The notes under the pieces are model-generated. The model saw only the letters and a program-made list of their open reading frames with translations, ran no database searches and was not told the origin of the DNA. Of a stretch of 64,000 nucleotides of DNA, positions 1-8,022 are shown piece after piece. The DNA is taken from positions 1 to 64,000 of the forward strand of contig NZ_JABASV010000008.1 of assembly GCF_016107625.1 (NCBI RefSeq), given 5' to 3'. The DNA is from Vreelandella alkaliphila. Its GTDB lineage: Bacteria > Pseudomonadota > Gammaproteobacteria > Pseudomonadales > Halomonadaceae. The translations under genes were made by a program, and so were the position numbers. Positions within the stretch are counted from its first letter, which is position 1. The number at the start of each line of letters is the position of its first letter.

Positions 1-111
1 CTAGATACCTTTAGTATAGGGCCTGGAGGTGTCTATGAAACCTGGGGCGATTCAAATTTCGATGTCGTGGATAGTGCGAATGCCCTTGCTTTGAGCATGC
101 TTAATTGCTGA
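1..111 (+). CDS. possible C-terminal tail of an unidentified gene
   Basis: Frame 1 is open from the first base of the window to a TGA at 109-111, giving 36 codons that end in ...ANALALSMLNC. The upstream part lies outside the window, so no start or domain can be seen. I do not recognise the fragment. It is followed by a tRNA-like remnant, so it may belong to the same decayed or transferred stretch. An open frame this short could arise by chance. Confidence 0.3.
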   Translation, partial: LDTFSIGPGGVYETWGDSNFDVVDSANALALSMLNC

Positions 112-356
112 TTCCGTGATCTTTCTCTTAAGTGAAAAATTTGTCATCCCGTTTGAGCCTCAGCGAAGGTGTTAGTCCCGGTGGACGCCTAAGCTTGGCG
201 AAGTGGACGGCTCGTAGAGTCGTCCATTACAAATCCCAAATGCGCCAATATTGCGATTTTGGATTAGTAAATGCTGCGTCTGGTGTCCAACTCAAACATA
301 GCGCTTCTATAGTGAGGCTTTCAAAAGATTATTAAGAACAATATCTTATAGCTGAT
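112..356. other. non-coding stretch with one hairpin
   Basis: I see no convincing gene here. A 67-codon reading frame (132-335) has arginine/serine-rich composition, no clear ribosome site and no recognisable motif. One hairpin is visible: a 9-bp stem at 205-213 and 217-225 with a 3-nt loop and one G-U pair. No T run follows it, so it is not an obvious terminator. Confidence 0.4.
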
Positions 357-443
357 AGGAGGTGGTGGGGCTTGGGCGCCTAAGGTAGCGCTAGCAGGAT
401 GGGGTTGCAAAGGTCGCAGGTTCGAATCCTGTCACTCCGACCA
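357..443 (+). pseudogene. decayed tRNA-Pro(GGG)-like gene or attachment-site remnant
   Basis: The 3' part is that of a bacterial tRNA-Pro: a T arm around GGTTCGAAT, acceptor strand CACTCCG, discriminator A and an encoded CCA ending at 443. A D arm with GCGC stems and a TGGGGT anticodon-loop core (anticodon GGG) precede it. The 5' acceptor strand should read CGGAGTG but does not pair, and the anticodon loop is 9 nt instead of 7. The gene therefore looks broken at its 5' side while the 3' end is intact. That pattern is typical of a tRNA 3' end used or copied by an integrating element. An intact tRNA-Pro(TGG) lies at 30460-30536. Confidence 0.55.
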
Positions 444-452
444 AACAGATAA

Positions 453-489
453 AACGGTCACTTAGCTATTACAGCGGTGGCCGTTTTTT
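453..489 (+). terminator. rho-independent terminator after the tRNA-like remnant
   Basis: A stem at 453-461 (AACGGTCAC) pairs with 477-485 (GTGGCCGTT) with one G-U pair, and T residues follow. Its position 9 nt past the CCA end suggests the locus was once a transcribed tRNA gene. Confidence 0.7.
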
Positions 490-586
490 GGTTTTAAGCT
501 TCATTCTGGATTAGCAATCATTAGCATAAGTTGTGAAGCTTACTGACATACTATGATTATTAATAGCCAAGCAGGTCTTTATAGGC

Positions 587-1339
587 CTAGCCTGCTAATA
601 GACGCTGCGCGAGATAGCCTGTCGCAAAGGCGAGCCCGGCCGCAGCGCTACCCATGAAAAGAGTACGCAGGCCTGAGCGCCAAGCCGGTAGGCCGTAGAC
701 GGCGCTCTTGAGCATGCCAATAGCAAGGAATACGCCGCAAGCCAGCCCTAGACTGGCTAGAAACTGCGTCGTGGTTGCTATGCTAGGTATCGTATACGGA
801 AGTAACGGTAGAGCGCCTACGATCAAAAAAGCACTAAAGGTAACTAACGCTGCTCGAAGAGGGTTAAGTCCAACAGATGAAAGCCCATGTTCTTCTTGTA
901 ACATAGTAGTCACCCATCTATCCGGTTCACGACATAGCGTTTCCACTACTTGTTCAAGTAGTTCTCCTTCGAAACCTTTAGCGTGAAAAAGTTGGCGAAT
1001 CTCTTCGCGTTCGCCCTCAGGCACCAGGTCAATATGTTGCCGTTCGATACGCTCAGTACTGGCGATCTGAGCAAGCTGTGCCTGCCCGGCTTCGTAATTG
1101 CTTACTGCCATGCTGAAGCCGTCAGCGAGTAAGTTGGCGAAACCCAGTACAAGCGCCACCTGTGGTGAAAAACCTGCTCCAAATGCCCCTGATACAACCG
1201 CAAAAGTCGTCACGCAGCCATCGATACCGCCGAGCACAGCATCTGGAAGCGTTGATGCTTTTACTGGAGTCGCTAGCCGTTTACGCACTGCATCAGGGTG
1301 ATGGTCGCTAAGTAGACTTTCACGGCTTGGGGTTGGCAT
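587..1339 (-). CDS. VIT1/CCC1-family iron or manganese transporter
   Basis: This 250-aa inner-membrane protein matches the VIT1/CCC1 family, which exports Fe2+ or Mn2+ from the cytoplasm. The first membrane segment carries the family motif [15 protein letters not shown] (about residues 37-51). The second has [11 protein letters not shown] (72-82). Residues 85-155 form a charged cytoplasmic part rich in Glu, as in the metal-binding domain of the plant and Plasmodium proteins. Three further membrane segments follow (about 163-185, 193-213, 225-247). The start has no competing ATG nearby. The small gene at 1418-1777 lies 78 bp upstream on the same strand and may share transcription. Metal specificity cannot be read from the sequence. 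Confidence 0.85.
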   Translation of the reverse strand: MPTPSRESLLSDHHPDAVRKRLATPVKASTLPDAVLGGIDGCVTTFAVVSGAFGAGFSPQVALVLGFANLLADGFSMAVSNYEAGQAQLAQIASTERIERQHIDLVPEGEREEIRQLFHAKGFEGELLEQVVETLCREPDRWVTTMLQEEHGLSSVGLNPLRAALVTFSAFLIVGALPLLPYTIPSIATTTQFLASLGLACGVFLAIGMLKSAVYGLPAWRSGLRTLFMGSAAAGLAFATGYLAQRLLAG

Positions 1340-1417
1340 ATCAAGGCCTCGTACTTCCCTGGGGTAAGAGGGCCGTTGAATAATTGCTCACAGCCCTCAG
1401 GTTAGTCTAGCCACAGC

Positions 1418-1777
1418 TTACAGCTCACTCCATATCCGCTCGCGTATGTCTTCACTGAGTTCTGATACTTTGCGCATGCGGTTGAACGTTGCTTCTGTCA
1501 TATCTTCTGCAGTGTTGTGGTAGCAAATTGCCATTGATGAGAGGGTTTGAGGCCCTTTAAAGCCGAGCATGCAGCAGGTTAGCTTGCTGTAGATTGGAGT
1601 CACCGCTGAAATAAAATCCAGTTCATGACGAAGTGCTTCATTGGCTGCTGCTAGCCAGATACGTTGTAGCTTGGCGGCCGAATGTGTGGTTTCCACCCAA
1701 GGCTGATACCAAAGCACCAGCATAGACTCGCTGCTGATGGACTTTGCTGTCAGATTAGGAAACAGTAACGTTGTCAT
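1418..1777 (-). CDS. small hypothetical protein, possibly phasin-like
   Basis: This encodes 119 aa. The start is supported by an AGGA ribosome site about 8 nt upstream. No catalytic motif, signal peptide or membrane segment is visible. The protein looks mainly helical, with an amphipathic region rich in Ala and Leu (about residues 35-70) and a charged C-terminus ending RERIWSEL. That build, in a genus that stores polyhydroxybutyrate, weakly suggests a phasin-like granule-associated protein, but I cannot show it. It reads away from the AT-rich patch and toward the VIT-family gene. Confidence 0.6.
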   Translation of the reverse strand: MTTLLFPNLTAKSISSESMLVLWYQPWVETTHSAAKLQRIWLAAANEALRHELDFISAVTPIYSKLTCCMLGFKGPQTLSSMAICYHNTAEDMTEATFNRMRKVSELSEDIRERIWSEL

Positions 1778-2150
1778 TGTATTGGTTCCTCATGTGCCGT
1801 TTGAAATAGCATAGCCGTGCTTGGCATGGAGTTTGTTATTAATCGCGATTCATTTGACGCTGGTCATATTTTTTATTGACTGCAACAGTGTGATAATTCG
1901 ATGTTATATTTTAAATGCATGTTTTTATTGATAAATAAATCAGTACTTTTTTATTAGATATTGTTTATTTAAATACTTAATTTGGATGAGTGAAAGCTAG
2001 TGCTAAAATATGATTCGTACTGTTATTGATGTCCTGTCTTCATGTTTTTTAATAAAGTTGACAAATGTCATAGAAGATAAATTTTGTTTCGAACTAAGAT
2101 AGCGTTGTTCATAGTTCTATATACATTTAGCGCACAGAGAGAAACACGAC
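1778..2150. other. AT-rich divergent intergenic region
   Basis: This 373-bp region separates the minus-strand 119-aa gene from the plus-strand gene at 2151. It is much more AT-rich than the genes further right. No gene was found in it. It contains the FNR/FixK-type promoter described at 2058-2100. Confidence 0.6.
2058..2100 (+). promoter_or_regulatory. candidate FNR/FixK-type class II promoter
   Basis: TTGAC-AAAT-GTCAT at 2058-2071 is a dyad of the FNR/FixK type (consensus TTGAY-N4-RTCAA) with one outer mismatch. A -10-like TAAGAT lies at 2095-2100. A start near 2107 would put the dyad centre at about -42, the geometry of class II FNR-activated promoters. The target gene begins at 2151. A Crp/Fnr regulator gene lies close by at 3741-4430. 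Binding is inferred. Confidence 0.5.
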
Positions 2151-2666
2151 ATGGAAAAGATTGCATTTCCTAATTTTCTACCGTACGAGCAGCTCGATTT
2201 AGCGAATTCACATGAATCAATAGAACTTAATCGATATAGATGGTTGTCGCTTAGCTTTCTTACGGTTGACTCTTCTGTCAGCCGTTTAATGAGCTCAATT
2301 GGATTAGAGTGTGTACACCGTCTTAGTAAGCTGCATGAGGCTGCCTTGCAGTTAGGGCTAGGTGATTGTGTGATTGATTCTTCTACTTGGAAGCTCCCAA
2401 GCTTTTATAGAAATAACAGTCCTCACTTCTTTGTTATAGACAAACGTATGGGGAAGCATTTGCTTGAGTACGCTGAAGAGTCTGCTAGCGAGACTTGTGT
2501 TTTGTTTAATTACCTGTTGGAAACAAATTCTACCCCTGAACTGCATAAGACATTGTGGGATTGCGTTAAGCAAAAAAACAATGAGTTGAAGTTAATTAAA
2601 AAATACAAAAAATGTTGGAAATCTGACTCATTAGCACTGAATGCCGCCATATTAAATAAAATATAA
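2151..2666 (+). CDS. hypothetical helical protein, possibly ferritin-like
   Basis: This encodes 171 aa with no signal peptide or membrane segment. I do not recognise the family with confidence. The pattern SSVSRLMSSIGLECVHRL (about residues 41-58) followed by a second pair of charged helices (about 100-155) resembles a ferritin-like helical bundle with an ExxH-type metal motif (ECVH). This is only a shape argument. The gene sits behind a candidate FNR/FixK-type promoter and 35 bp upstream of the diguanylate cyclase gene, so the two are probably co-transcribed. Its low GC content matches the surrounding patch rather than the rest of the window. Confidence 0.65.
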   Translation: MEKIAFPNFLPYEQLDLANSHESIELNRYRWLSLSFLTVDSSVSRLMSSIGLECVHRLSKLHEAALQLGLGDCVIDSSTWKLPSFYRNNSPHFFVIDKRMGKHLLEYAEESASETCVLFNYLLETNSTPELHKTLWDCVKQKNNELKLIKKYKKCWKSDSLALNAAILNKI

Positions 2667-2701
2667 GTTAATAAGTTTGTTTTTTATGAAGGGGGGAGGT
2701 C

Positions 2702-3703
2702 ATGTTTTCATTTTGGAGTGCGTTAAGAACTATAAATCAGCTTGGTAGTGATGCTTTTATAACAATGGAGAATATGTTTGGTTTTTTCCCTAGACAAATG
2801 TTTTTCGTAAAAATTTTCGGGGAAAATAAGTTTATCATAATAGCAATAGACCCGTTTAAAAATGAAAAGTTAAGTTGCGAAGTTGAATATGAAAGTAAGC
2901 ATCTTGGCCAGTTGTTTTCAAAGCCGGTTAGCGAAGAAGTAGTAGCAAGCTGTGCTCAATGTATAGAGGAGTGTACATCTGTTTGTTATGAACCGCCTGT
3001 TAAAAATATTTATGAGAAAAACCTGGAGGGAGGGAATCAGCTAATTTTAGTACCAATTTCTGATGCACAGGGTTCCCTGTCACATTTGCTTGGAATTATC
3101 TACGAAAAGAATCTGAAAAATACAGTAAATGAGCTAAATAAATATATTGAAAGTGAAGTGGAGAGGAAAGTCAAGGAACGGACTGCTAAATTAATGGCCA
3201 CTAACGAGGAGCTTTTTTATCTAGCCAACCATGACTTTCTCACTGGCACATATAATCGCCGTTATCTTTTAGAGTTGGCTAGTGCTGAGTTTAAGCGTGT
3301 TCGCCGGTATGGACTATCTCTATGCCTAATGATGCTCGATCTTGATCATTTTAAGGTAATTAATGATAGCCAGGGCCACCCTGTTGGAGACAAAGCACTT
3401 AAAGAAGTCGCAAAAACTCTCCTTGAAACAGTACGGGATTGTGACCATGTAGGTCGATATGGTGGTGACGAATTTATAATTGTTTTACCAGAAACAGATG
3501 TTTCCGATGCTATGCTAATAGCCGAGCGATTGAGAGAGGTTTTAAATAGCGTTAAACTTACTATAAGTATTGGTGTTGCCAAGCTAGAGCGCGATGATGT
3601 GCATATTGAAACACTAATTCATCGTGCTGATCATTTGCTTCTGAAAGCTAAACGTAGCGGGCGTAATAGAATTGAGTCAATTGCAGTCAAGCATTCAGCT
3701 TAA
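2702..3703 (+). CDS. GGDEF diguanylate cyclase with N-terminal cysteine cluster
   Basis: This 333-aa protein ends in a complete GGDEF domain (about residues 172-328) that makes cyclic di-GMP from GTP. The active-site loop GGDEF is at 254-258. The inhibitory I-site RxxD (R245, D248) sits five residues before it, so product inhibition is expected. A coiled-coil linker spans about 138-170. The N-terminal part (1-135) is not a domain I recognise. It holds four cysteines in twelve residues, C84, C87, C91 and C95 (C-x2-C-x3-C-x3-C), which could bind iron-sulfur or zinc and act as a redox sensor (inference). No membrane segment is seen. A GGGGGAGG purine run lies just before the start. It follows the 171-aa gene by 35 bp, probably as one operon. 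Confidence 0.9.
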   Translation: MFSFWSALRTINQLGSDAFITMENMFGFFPRQMFFVKIFGENKFIIIAIDPFKNEKLSCEVEYESKHLGQLFSKPVSEEVVASCAQCIEECTSVCYEPPVKNIYEKNLEGGNQLILVPISDAQGSLSHLLGIIYEKNLKNTVNELNKYIESEVERKVKERTAKLMATNEELFYLANHDFLTGTYNRRYLLELASAEFKRVRRYGLSLCLMMLDLDHFKVINDSQGHPVGDKALKEVAKTLLETVRDCDHVGRYGGDEFIIVLPETDVSDAMLIAERLREVLNSVKLTISIGVAKLERDDVHIETLIHRADHLLLKAKRSGRNRIESIAVKHSA

Positions 3704-3740
3704 TTTTGGTCTTTTTTATATGCTTCGATGTGTTAGTTGA

Positions 3741-4430
3741 TTATGCTTTTTCGGCTATGTCAGCTAATCCTCTAGGGTTTAATATCAAATACTCGTGGCC
3801 ATTAGCCTCAAGTAGCCCCTCGTTTTCGAAGCGACTAACAATGCGGCTAACTGTTTCTGAAGCCATGCATAGATAATTTGCTATGTCTTGCCTCGACATG
3901 GGTAGCCTGAAAGAGTTAGGAGAATATCCTTGTTCACGAAATTTACTAGACATAGTAATGAAAAAATACGCTAATCTAGAGTCTGATGACTGACTTAGTG
4001 TGTGCCACAAGCGAGTGTGTTCATTACGCATCGTCTTACTTAAAATTTTTAATAACTGAATATGACTTGTCTTTGTTATTGGGAGATCTTCTATTTTTTT
4101 GAATTTTATTAATGATAGACCGGATGTTTCTATCGATGTGACAGAGCCATTATAATGTCCTTCACAAATTGAATCTAATCCTATCAGATCCCCCGGGAAG
4201 AAAAAAGATGTAATTATTTCATTTTCCGACGATTTTTTTAATTGGCTTTTTTTTAATAGTCCACTGTGGACAAGATATAAGCCTTTGAATTTTTCACCAT
4301 CTATTATCAGTGTTGTTTTTTTACGTAGTGTAAATAAAGGTTGAGAGAACGTTAGAAGTAATTCTAGCTCACTAAGTGAAGGTGAAGCAAAAATGCTTTT
4401 ATTGTGTGAAGAAGTAAAAGATGTATTCAT
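3741..4430 (-). CDS. Crp/Fnr-family transcription regulator without FNR cysteines
   Basis: This encodes 229 aa: an N-terminal cyclic-nucleotide-binding-type beta-roll (about 25-120), a dimer helix (about 122-150) and a C-terminal winged helix (about 175-225). The recognition helix ASETVSRIVSRFE (190-202) resembles that of FNR, which favours TTGAT-type half sites. The N-terminal cysteine cluster that holds the [4Fe-4S] centre in FNR is absent; only C89 and C188 are present. Residues expected for cAMP binding are not obvious. The effector is therefore unknown. It is convergent with the GGDEF gene, 37 bp away, and a TTGAC-N4-GTCAT site stands before the neighbouring operon, so it may control it. 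Confidence 0.88.
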   Translation of the reverse strand: MNTSFTSSHNKSIFASPSLSELELLLTFSQPLFTLRKKTTLIIDGEKFKGLYLVHSGLLKKSQLKKSSENEIITSFFFPGDLIGLDSICEGHYNGSVTSIETSGLSLIKFKKIEDLPITKTSHIQLLKILSKTMRNEHTRLWHTLSQSSDSRLAYFFITMSSKFREQGYSPNSFRLPMSRQDIANYLCMASETVSRIVSRFENEGLLEANGHEYLILNPRGLADIAEKA

Positions 4431-4999
4431 TTTGGTAACCCCCCCTCTTTTTTTTGTAAAAATATATTATTATGTTGTAAATTGTTTTTGCAGGCTTGCT
4501 GGATTTTTTTTAATATAAATTAAAATAAGTAATTAGGTTTTTGATTTTTAATTATATAGGTAATATATTTTTAGGATTATTTTTTAATTTTATATTATTT
4601 TTTTAATATTTCAATATTTTGACCATTTCCTTTAGATTAATAGGAATTTTTCTTATTTGTTAGCTAAGCATGAAATATTGTTTAGCCATGTGATTTTTAA
4701 TTTTTTTCTACTATAGATATGTTGTTTTCACAAATGTTGTGTAAGGCAATTTGCGAATCCGAGCTGATAACTAATCGCGTAGCATTATTTTCGATGTAGC
4801 AACATATTGATTGGCGAAAATAAATCAAAAAAACGTTACATTGAAAATATCTAATTTAAGGCACCGAAAATTTTTAGTTTAGCTAGATTGGCGTCTTTTT
4901 TGCGTTGCATCATCCTCTTGTTAGTTTATAGATACTAGTAGTGTTGCGGCGCAACAACCTGCGGTAAGCTGACCGTATAGTTAACAAGGGAGCTTATGG
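4431..4999. other. long AT-rich intergenic region
   Basis: This 569-bp region between the Crp/Fnr gene and the divergent P-type ATPase gene contains no credible ORF. It is strongly AT-rich up to about 4900. Besides the promoter and operator-like site listed separately, it holds an inverted repeat TTGATT-N10-AATCAA (4807-4812, 4823-4828). Confidence 0.6.
4905..4956 (+). promoter_or_regulatory. candidate promoter and operator of the P-type ATPase gene
   Basis: A TTGCAT at 4905-4910 and TATAGA at 4927-4932, 16 bp apart, form a plausible sigma-70 promoter. Immediately downstream lies a perfect dyad TGTTGC-GGC-GCAACA (4942-4956), where a repressor would block transcription, 43 bp before the ATPase start. 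No regulator gene is adjacent, so the binding protein is unknown. Confidence 0.4.
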
Positions 5000-7729
5000 A
5001 TGGAAAACCCTCAAATACCGGTGAAGCCTTCTCGAAAGTGGCATTGTGCCTCGATAGATCAAGCGCTGGCGTGGCAGGCCACTACTGCCGATGGCCTATC
5101 CACTGCAGAGGCTCTAGTGCGTATAGAGCGCTACGGGCCGAATCGTCTTCAGCAGGCTCAGGGACGTCCTTGGTATCGGCGTTTATTGGATCAGCTCAAT
5201 AATATTTTAATTCTTATACTGCTGGTTGCTGCTATTGCCAGTTTCTTGCTTGGGCACGTCATTGATGCGGCGGCCATTGTGGGGGTGGTAGCCGTGATTG
5301 CGCTGATTGGTTTTATCCAGGAAGGAAAAGCTGAGCAAGCGCTTGATAGCATCCGCAATATGCTTTCTCCCCAGGCCAATGTCATACGTGACGGGAAGCG
5401 CACTACCATTCCTGCCGAAGCGTTAGTGCCAGGGGACATCGTGCTGGTGGAGAGTGGTGACCGGATACCTGCGGACGTGCGACTGATTGAAGCGCGGCGT
5501 TTTCGCACCGACGAGGCGGCTCTAACTGGGGAGTCGGTTCCTGTGGAGAAGCAGTCGCACCCAGTGGGCGCAGATGTGGATCTTGCGGAGCGAAGCAGTA
5601 TGGCGTTTGCCAGTACAATTGTGGTGCAAGGCAATGCCCGTGGTTTGGTCGTTGAGACGGGGCGTTACACTGAAATCGGCAAAATTTCTGAACTTCTGCG
5701 TGGTGTGGAAAAAATTAAAACACCGCTGCTTCAGCAGCTTGATCGTGCGGGTAGGGTGCTGGCAATTTTTATCTTGGGTGCCGCCGCTATTACCGCGCTG
5801 TTAGGCACGCTTCTTCATGACCAGCCCGCTGCGGATATGTTTATGGCTGCTGTCGGTCTAGCGGTGGCCGCGATTCCTGAAGGTCTACCTGCCATTGTCA
5901 CCATCGGGCTCGCGCTTGGCGTGCAAAGCATGGCGAAGCGCAACGCCATTATTCGTCGGCTTCCTGCTGTAGAAACGTTGGGCTCCATCTCGACTATTTT
6001 TTCCGATAAAACGGGCACATTGACGCGCAATGAAATGACGGCCCAAGCGATATGGCTGGGTGACGAGCAGTTCCTCATCGAGGGTATCGGGTTTTCACCC
6101 GAAGGATCTTTTTATCGAGTGAGTGCCAGCGGTGAACAAGAAACAGAATCTGTCGATATGAACCGTTCTTATTCGTTAAGCGATTTTTTACGTGCTGGCG
6201 TATTGTGTAACGACACTGAGCTGCATCAGCAAGCGGGACAATATCAGATTTATGGTGACCCGACAGAGGGCGCGTTAGTAGTTGCCGGGGAAAAAGCAGG
6301 AATAAAAACGTCAGAGGTGCGCCTGCAGTTTCCGCGGGTAGATGCGATCCCTTTCGAGTCAGACTTTAAGTATATGGCCACTCTACATGCAGAAGCTGAT
6401 GGCCAGCGTGTCATCGTAAAGGGGGCGCCTGATCGTTTGATAGAAATGTGCGACAGCGTTGCTACCAAGCAAGGCACTGTCGCTATTGATCGTAATGAGT
6501 GGGAAAACCGTATTCACGAGCTTTCCTCGCGAGGTTTACGCGTACTAGCTATTGCGGATAAACCTGCCGCTGCAATCGATGAGCTTGATCATCACCATAT
6601 TGAAGGTGGGTTGCGCTTACTGGGAATTATTGGCTTGCTGGACCCACCAAGAGAAGAGGCAATCGAGGCAGTTAAACGTTGCCAGCAAGCAGGTATTCGT
6701 CCCGTTATGATTACCGGTGATCATGCTTCGACAGCGCTGGCTATTGCTAAACAACTGGGTTTTGCGCAAACCCAGAAAGCGCTTACTGGGCGAGAAATTG
6801 AAGCGATGTCCGATCAGGCGTTAGAAAACATCATTCTTGAGATTGATGTCTTTGCTCGGGCGTCCCCTGAGCATAAGCTGCGCTTAGTAAAAGCGATGCA
6901 GGCGCGGGGCGGGGTTTGCTCCATGACTGGGGATGGCGTTAATGATGGGCCAGCCTTAAAACGTGCTGATGTCGGCGTTGCTATGGGAGTACAGGGGACT
7001 GAGGCGGCGAAAGATGCTTCTGAAATGGTACTGGCAGATGATAACTTCGCAACCATTGTCAGTGCTATTGAAGAAGGCCGCAAAGTCTACGATAACATCC
7101 GTAAAACGATCACCTTTATTCTGCCCACCAACGGTGCTCAAGGCTTGGCGATCATGCTAGCCGTACTATCCGGCTCGGTGCTACCGGTAACGCCGTTACA
7201 GGCATTATGGGTAAATATGGTGGTAGCGATTACGCTAGGTCTGGCATTAGCGTTTGAGACTGGGGAAAAAGACTTAATGGCGCGCCAGCCAAGAGATCCT
7301 AAAGCACCGCTGCTTGATCTGTTTTTATTATGGCGAGTGATTTTTGTGTCTGTGCTACTGCTTGTTGGCGTCTTCGGCATGTTCTCTTGGATACTCAACC
7401 AAGAGGGCAGCGAAGCGCTAGCGCGGGCAGGGGCGGTCAATATGCTGGTCACTGGCAGTGCCGCTTATTTAATCAATAGCCGCTTTTTAATTAATAGTAC
7501 GCTGTCGTTTGCCGGCATTTTTGGCAGTCGGCCAGTATGGATCGCTATTATGATGGTGATGCTGCTGCAAATGGCGTTTACCTATCTACCCTTTATGCAG
7601 CTTATCTTCGGTAGCGAAGGGTTAAGCATTATGCATTGGCTAGCCATCATTTTAAGTAGCGGAATGATTTATCTGTTAATTGAGGCTGAGAAAATGGGCT
7701 GGCGCATACTCGAGGCTAAGCAGAAATAA
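5000..7729 (+). CDS. cation-transporting P-type ATPase (PEGLP type)
   Basis: This 909-aa inner-membrane pump uses ATP to move a cation. Visible motifs are TGES (176-179, actuator), PEGLP in M4 (293-297), the phosphorylation site DKTGTLT (D336), KGAPD for nucleotide binding, and TGDGVNDGPAL in the hinge. Together these place it with the Ca2+-ATPase-like P2 group. Four C-terminal membrane segments follow the usual pattern. In M6, however, the SERCA ligand series N-x2-T-D reads N739-M-V-V742-A743, so two Ca2+ ligands are missing and the ion may not be calcium. The start at 5000 was preferred to an ATG at 4996 in another frame; GGGAG lies upstream. Confidence 0.9.
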   Translation: MENPQIPVKPSRKWHCASIDQALAWQATTADGLSTAEALVRIERYGPNRLQQAQGRPWYRRLLDQLNNILILILLVAAIASFLLGHVIDAAAIVGVVAVIALIGFIQEGKAEQALDSIRNMLSPQANVIRDGKRTTIPAEALVPGDIVLVESGDRIPADVRLIEARRFRTDEAALTGESVPVEKQSHPVGADVDLAERSSMAFASTIVVQGNARGLVVETGRYTEIGKISELLRGVEKIKTPLLQQLDRAGRVLAIFILGAAAITALLGTLLHDQPAADMFMAAVGLAVAAIPEGLPAIVTIGLALGVQSMAKRNAIIRRLPAVETLGSISTIFSDKTGTLTRNEMTAQAIWLGDEQFLIEGIGFSPEGSFYRVSASGEQETESVDMNRSYSLSDFLRAGVLCNDTELHQQAGQYQIYGDPTEGALVVAGEKAGIKTSEVRLQFPRVDAIPFESDFKYMATLHAEADGQRVIVKGAPDRLIEMCDSVATKQGTVAIDRNEWENRIHELSSRGLRVLAIADKPAAAIDELDHHHIEGGLRLLGIIGLLDPPREEAIEAVKRCQQAGIRPVMITGDHASTALAIAKQLGFAQTQKALTGREIEAMSDQALENIILEIDVFARASPEHKLRLVKAMQARGGVCSMTGDGVNDGPALKRADVGVAMGVQGTEAAKDASEMVLADDNFATIVSAIEEGRKVYDNIRKTITFILPTNGAQGLAIMLAVLSGSVLPVTPLQALWVNMVVAITLGLALAFETGEKDLMARQPRDPKAPLLDLFLLWRVIFVSVLLLVGVFGMFSWILNQEGSEALARAGAVNMLVTGSAAYLINSRFLINSTLSFAGIFGSRPVWIAIMMVMLLQMAFTYLPFMQLIFGSEGLSIMHWLAIILSSGMIYLLIEAEKMGWRILEAKQK

Positions 7730-7753
7730 GCCAATACCTATTTGTGAAAGATC

Positions 7754-7791
7754 AGCGCCACCTAGGGGGATAACAAATCATAGGTGGCGCT
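7754..7791. terminator. long perfect stem-loop after the ATPase gene
   Basis: A perfect 11-bp stem (7754-7764 with 7781-7791; arm AGCGCCACCTA) encloses a 16-nt loop between the convergent ATPase gene and the small gene at 7822. There is no good T run, so termination may be factor-assisted. Confidence 0.5.
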
Positions 7792-7821
7792 AATAATACT
7801 CACGTTAGCCTAGCACTCTAT

Positions 7822-8022
7822 TTAGCCTTGTGAATGATGATCCGCAAGTGCAGCTGCAATGGCTTCTTCCCATTGGCCAGCGGTAATTTCCCAGTGCGCC
7901 ATTTCGTCCTGATCCGGCACACCTTCTGAGGCGGCATTCAGCTCTTCAGGGGAGTAGCGTTCAAAGCAGTGCTTGGCGAATGCTTTGGTTTTTCCATCCC
8001 GAAGCTGATCGATCATTTCCAT
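7822..8022 (-). CDS. small hypothetical protein
   Basis: This encodes 66 aa, starting at the ATG at 8022, which has a strong AAGGAAAGGA ribosome site about 8 nt upstream. An upstream in-frame extension to 8115 lacks such a site and looks non-coding. The protein is acidic and cytoplasmic with no recognised domain; Trp and Glu residues cluster in the C-terminal half (MAHWEITAGQWEEAI). It stands alone between the ATPase and the TauE-like permease. I do not know its function. Confidence 0.6.
   Translation of the reverse strand: MEMIDQLRDGKTKAFAKHCFERYSPEELNAASEGVPDQDEMAHWEITAGQWEEAIAAALADHHSQG

Noticed and set aside
132..335. 67-codon frame near the left end
   Set aside because: No ribosome site or motif; composition not protein-like.
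4807..4828. TTGATT/AATCAA dyad as an FNR site
   Set aside because: The half sites are 10 bp apart, whereas FNR-type sites need about 4 bp.
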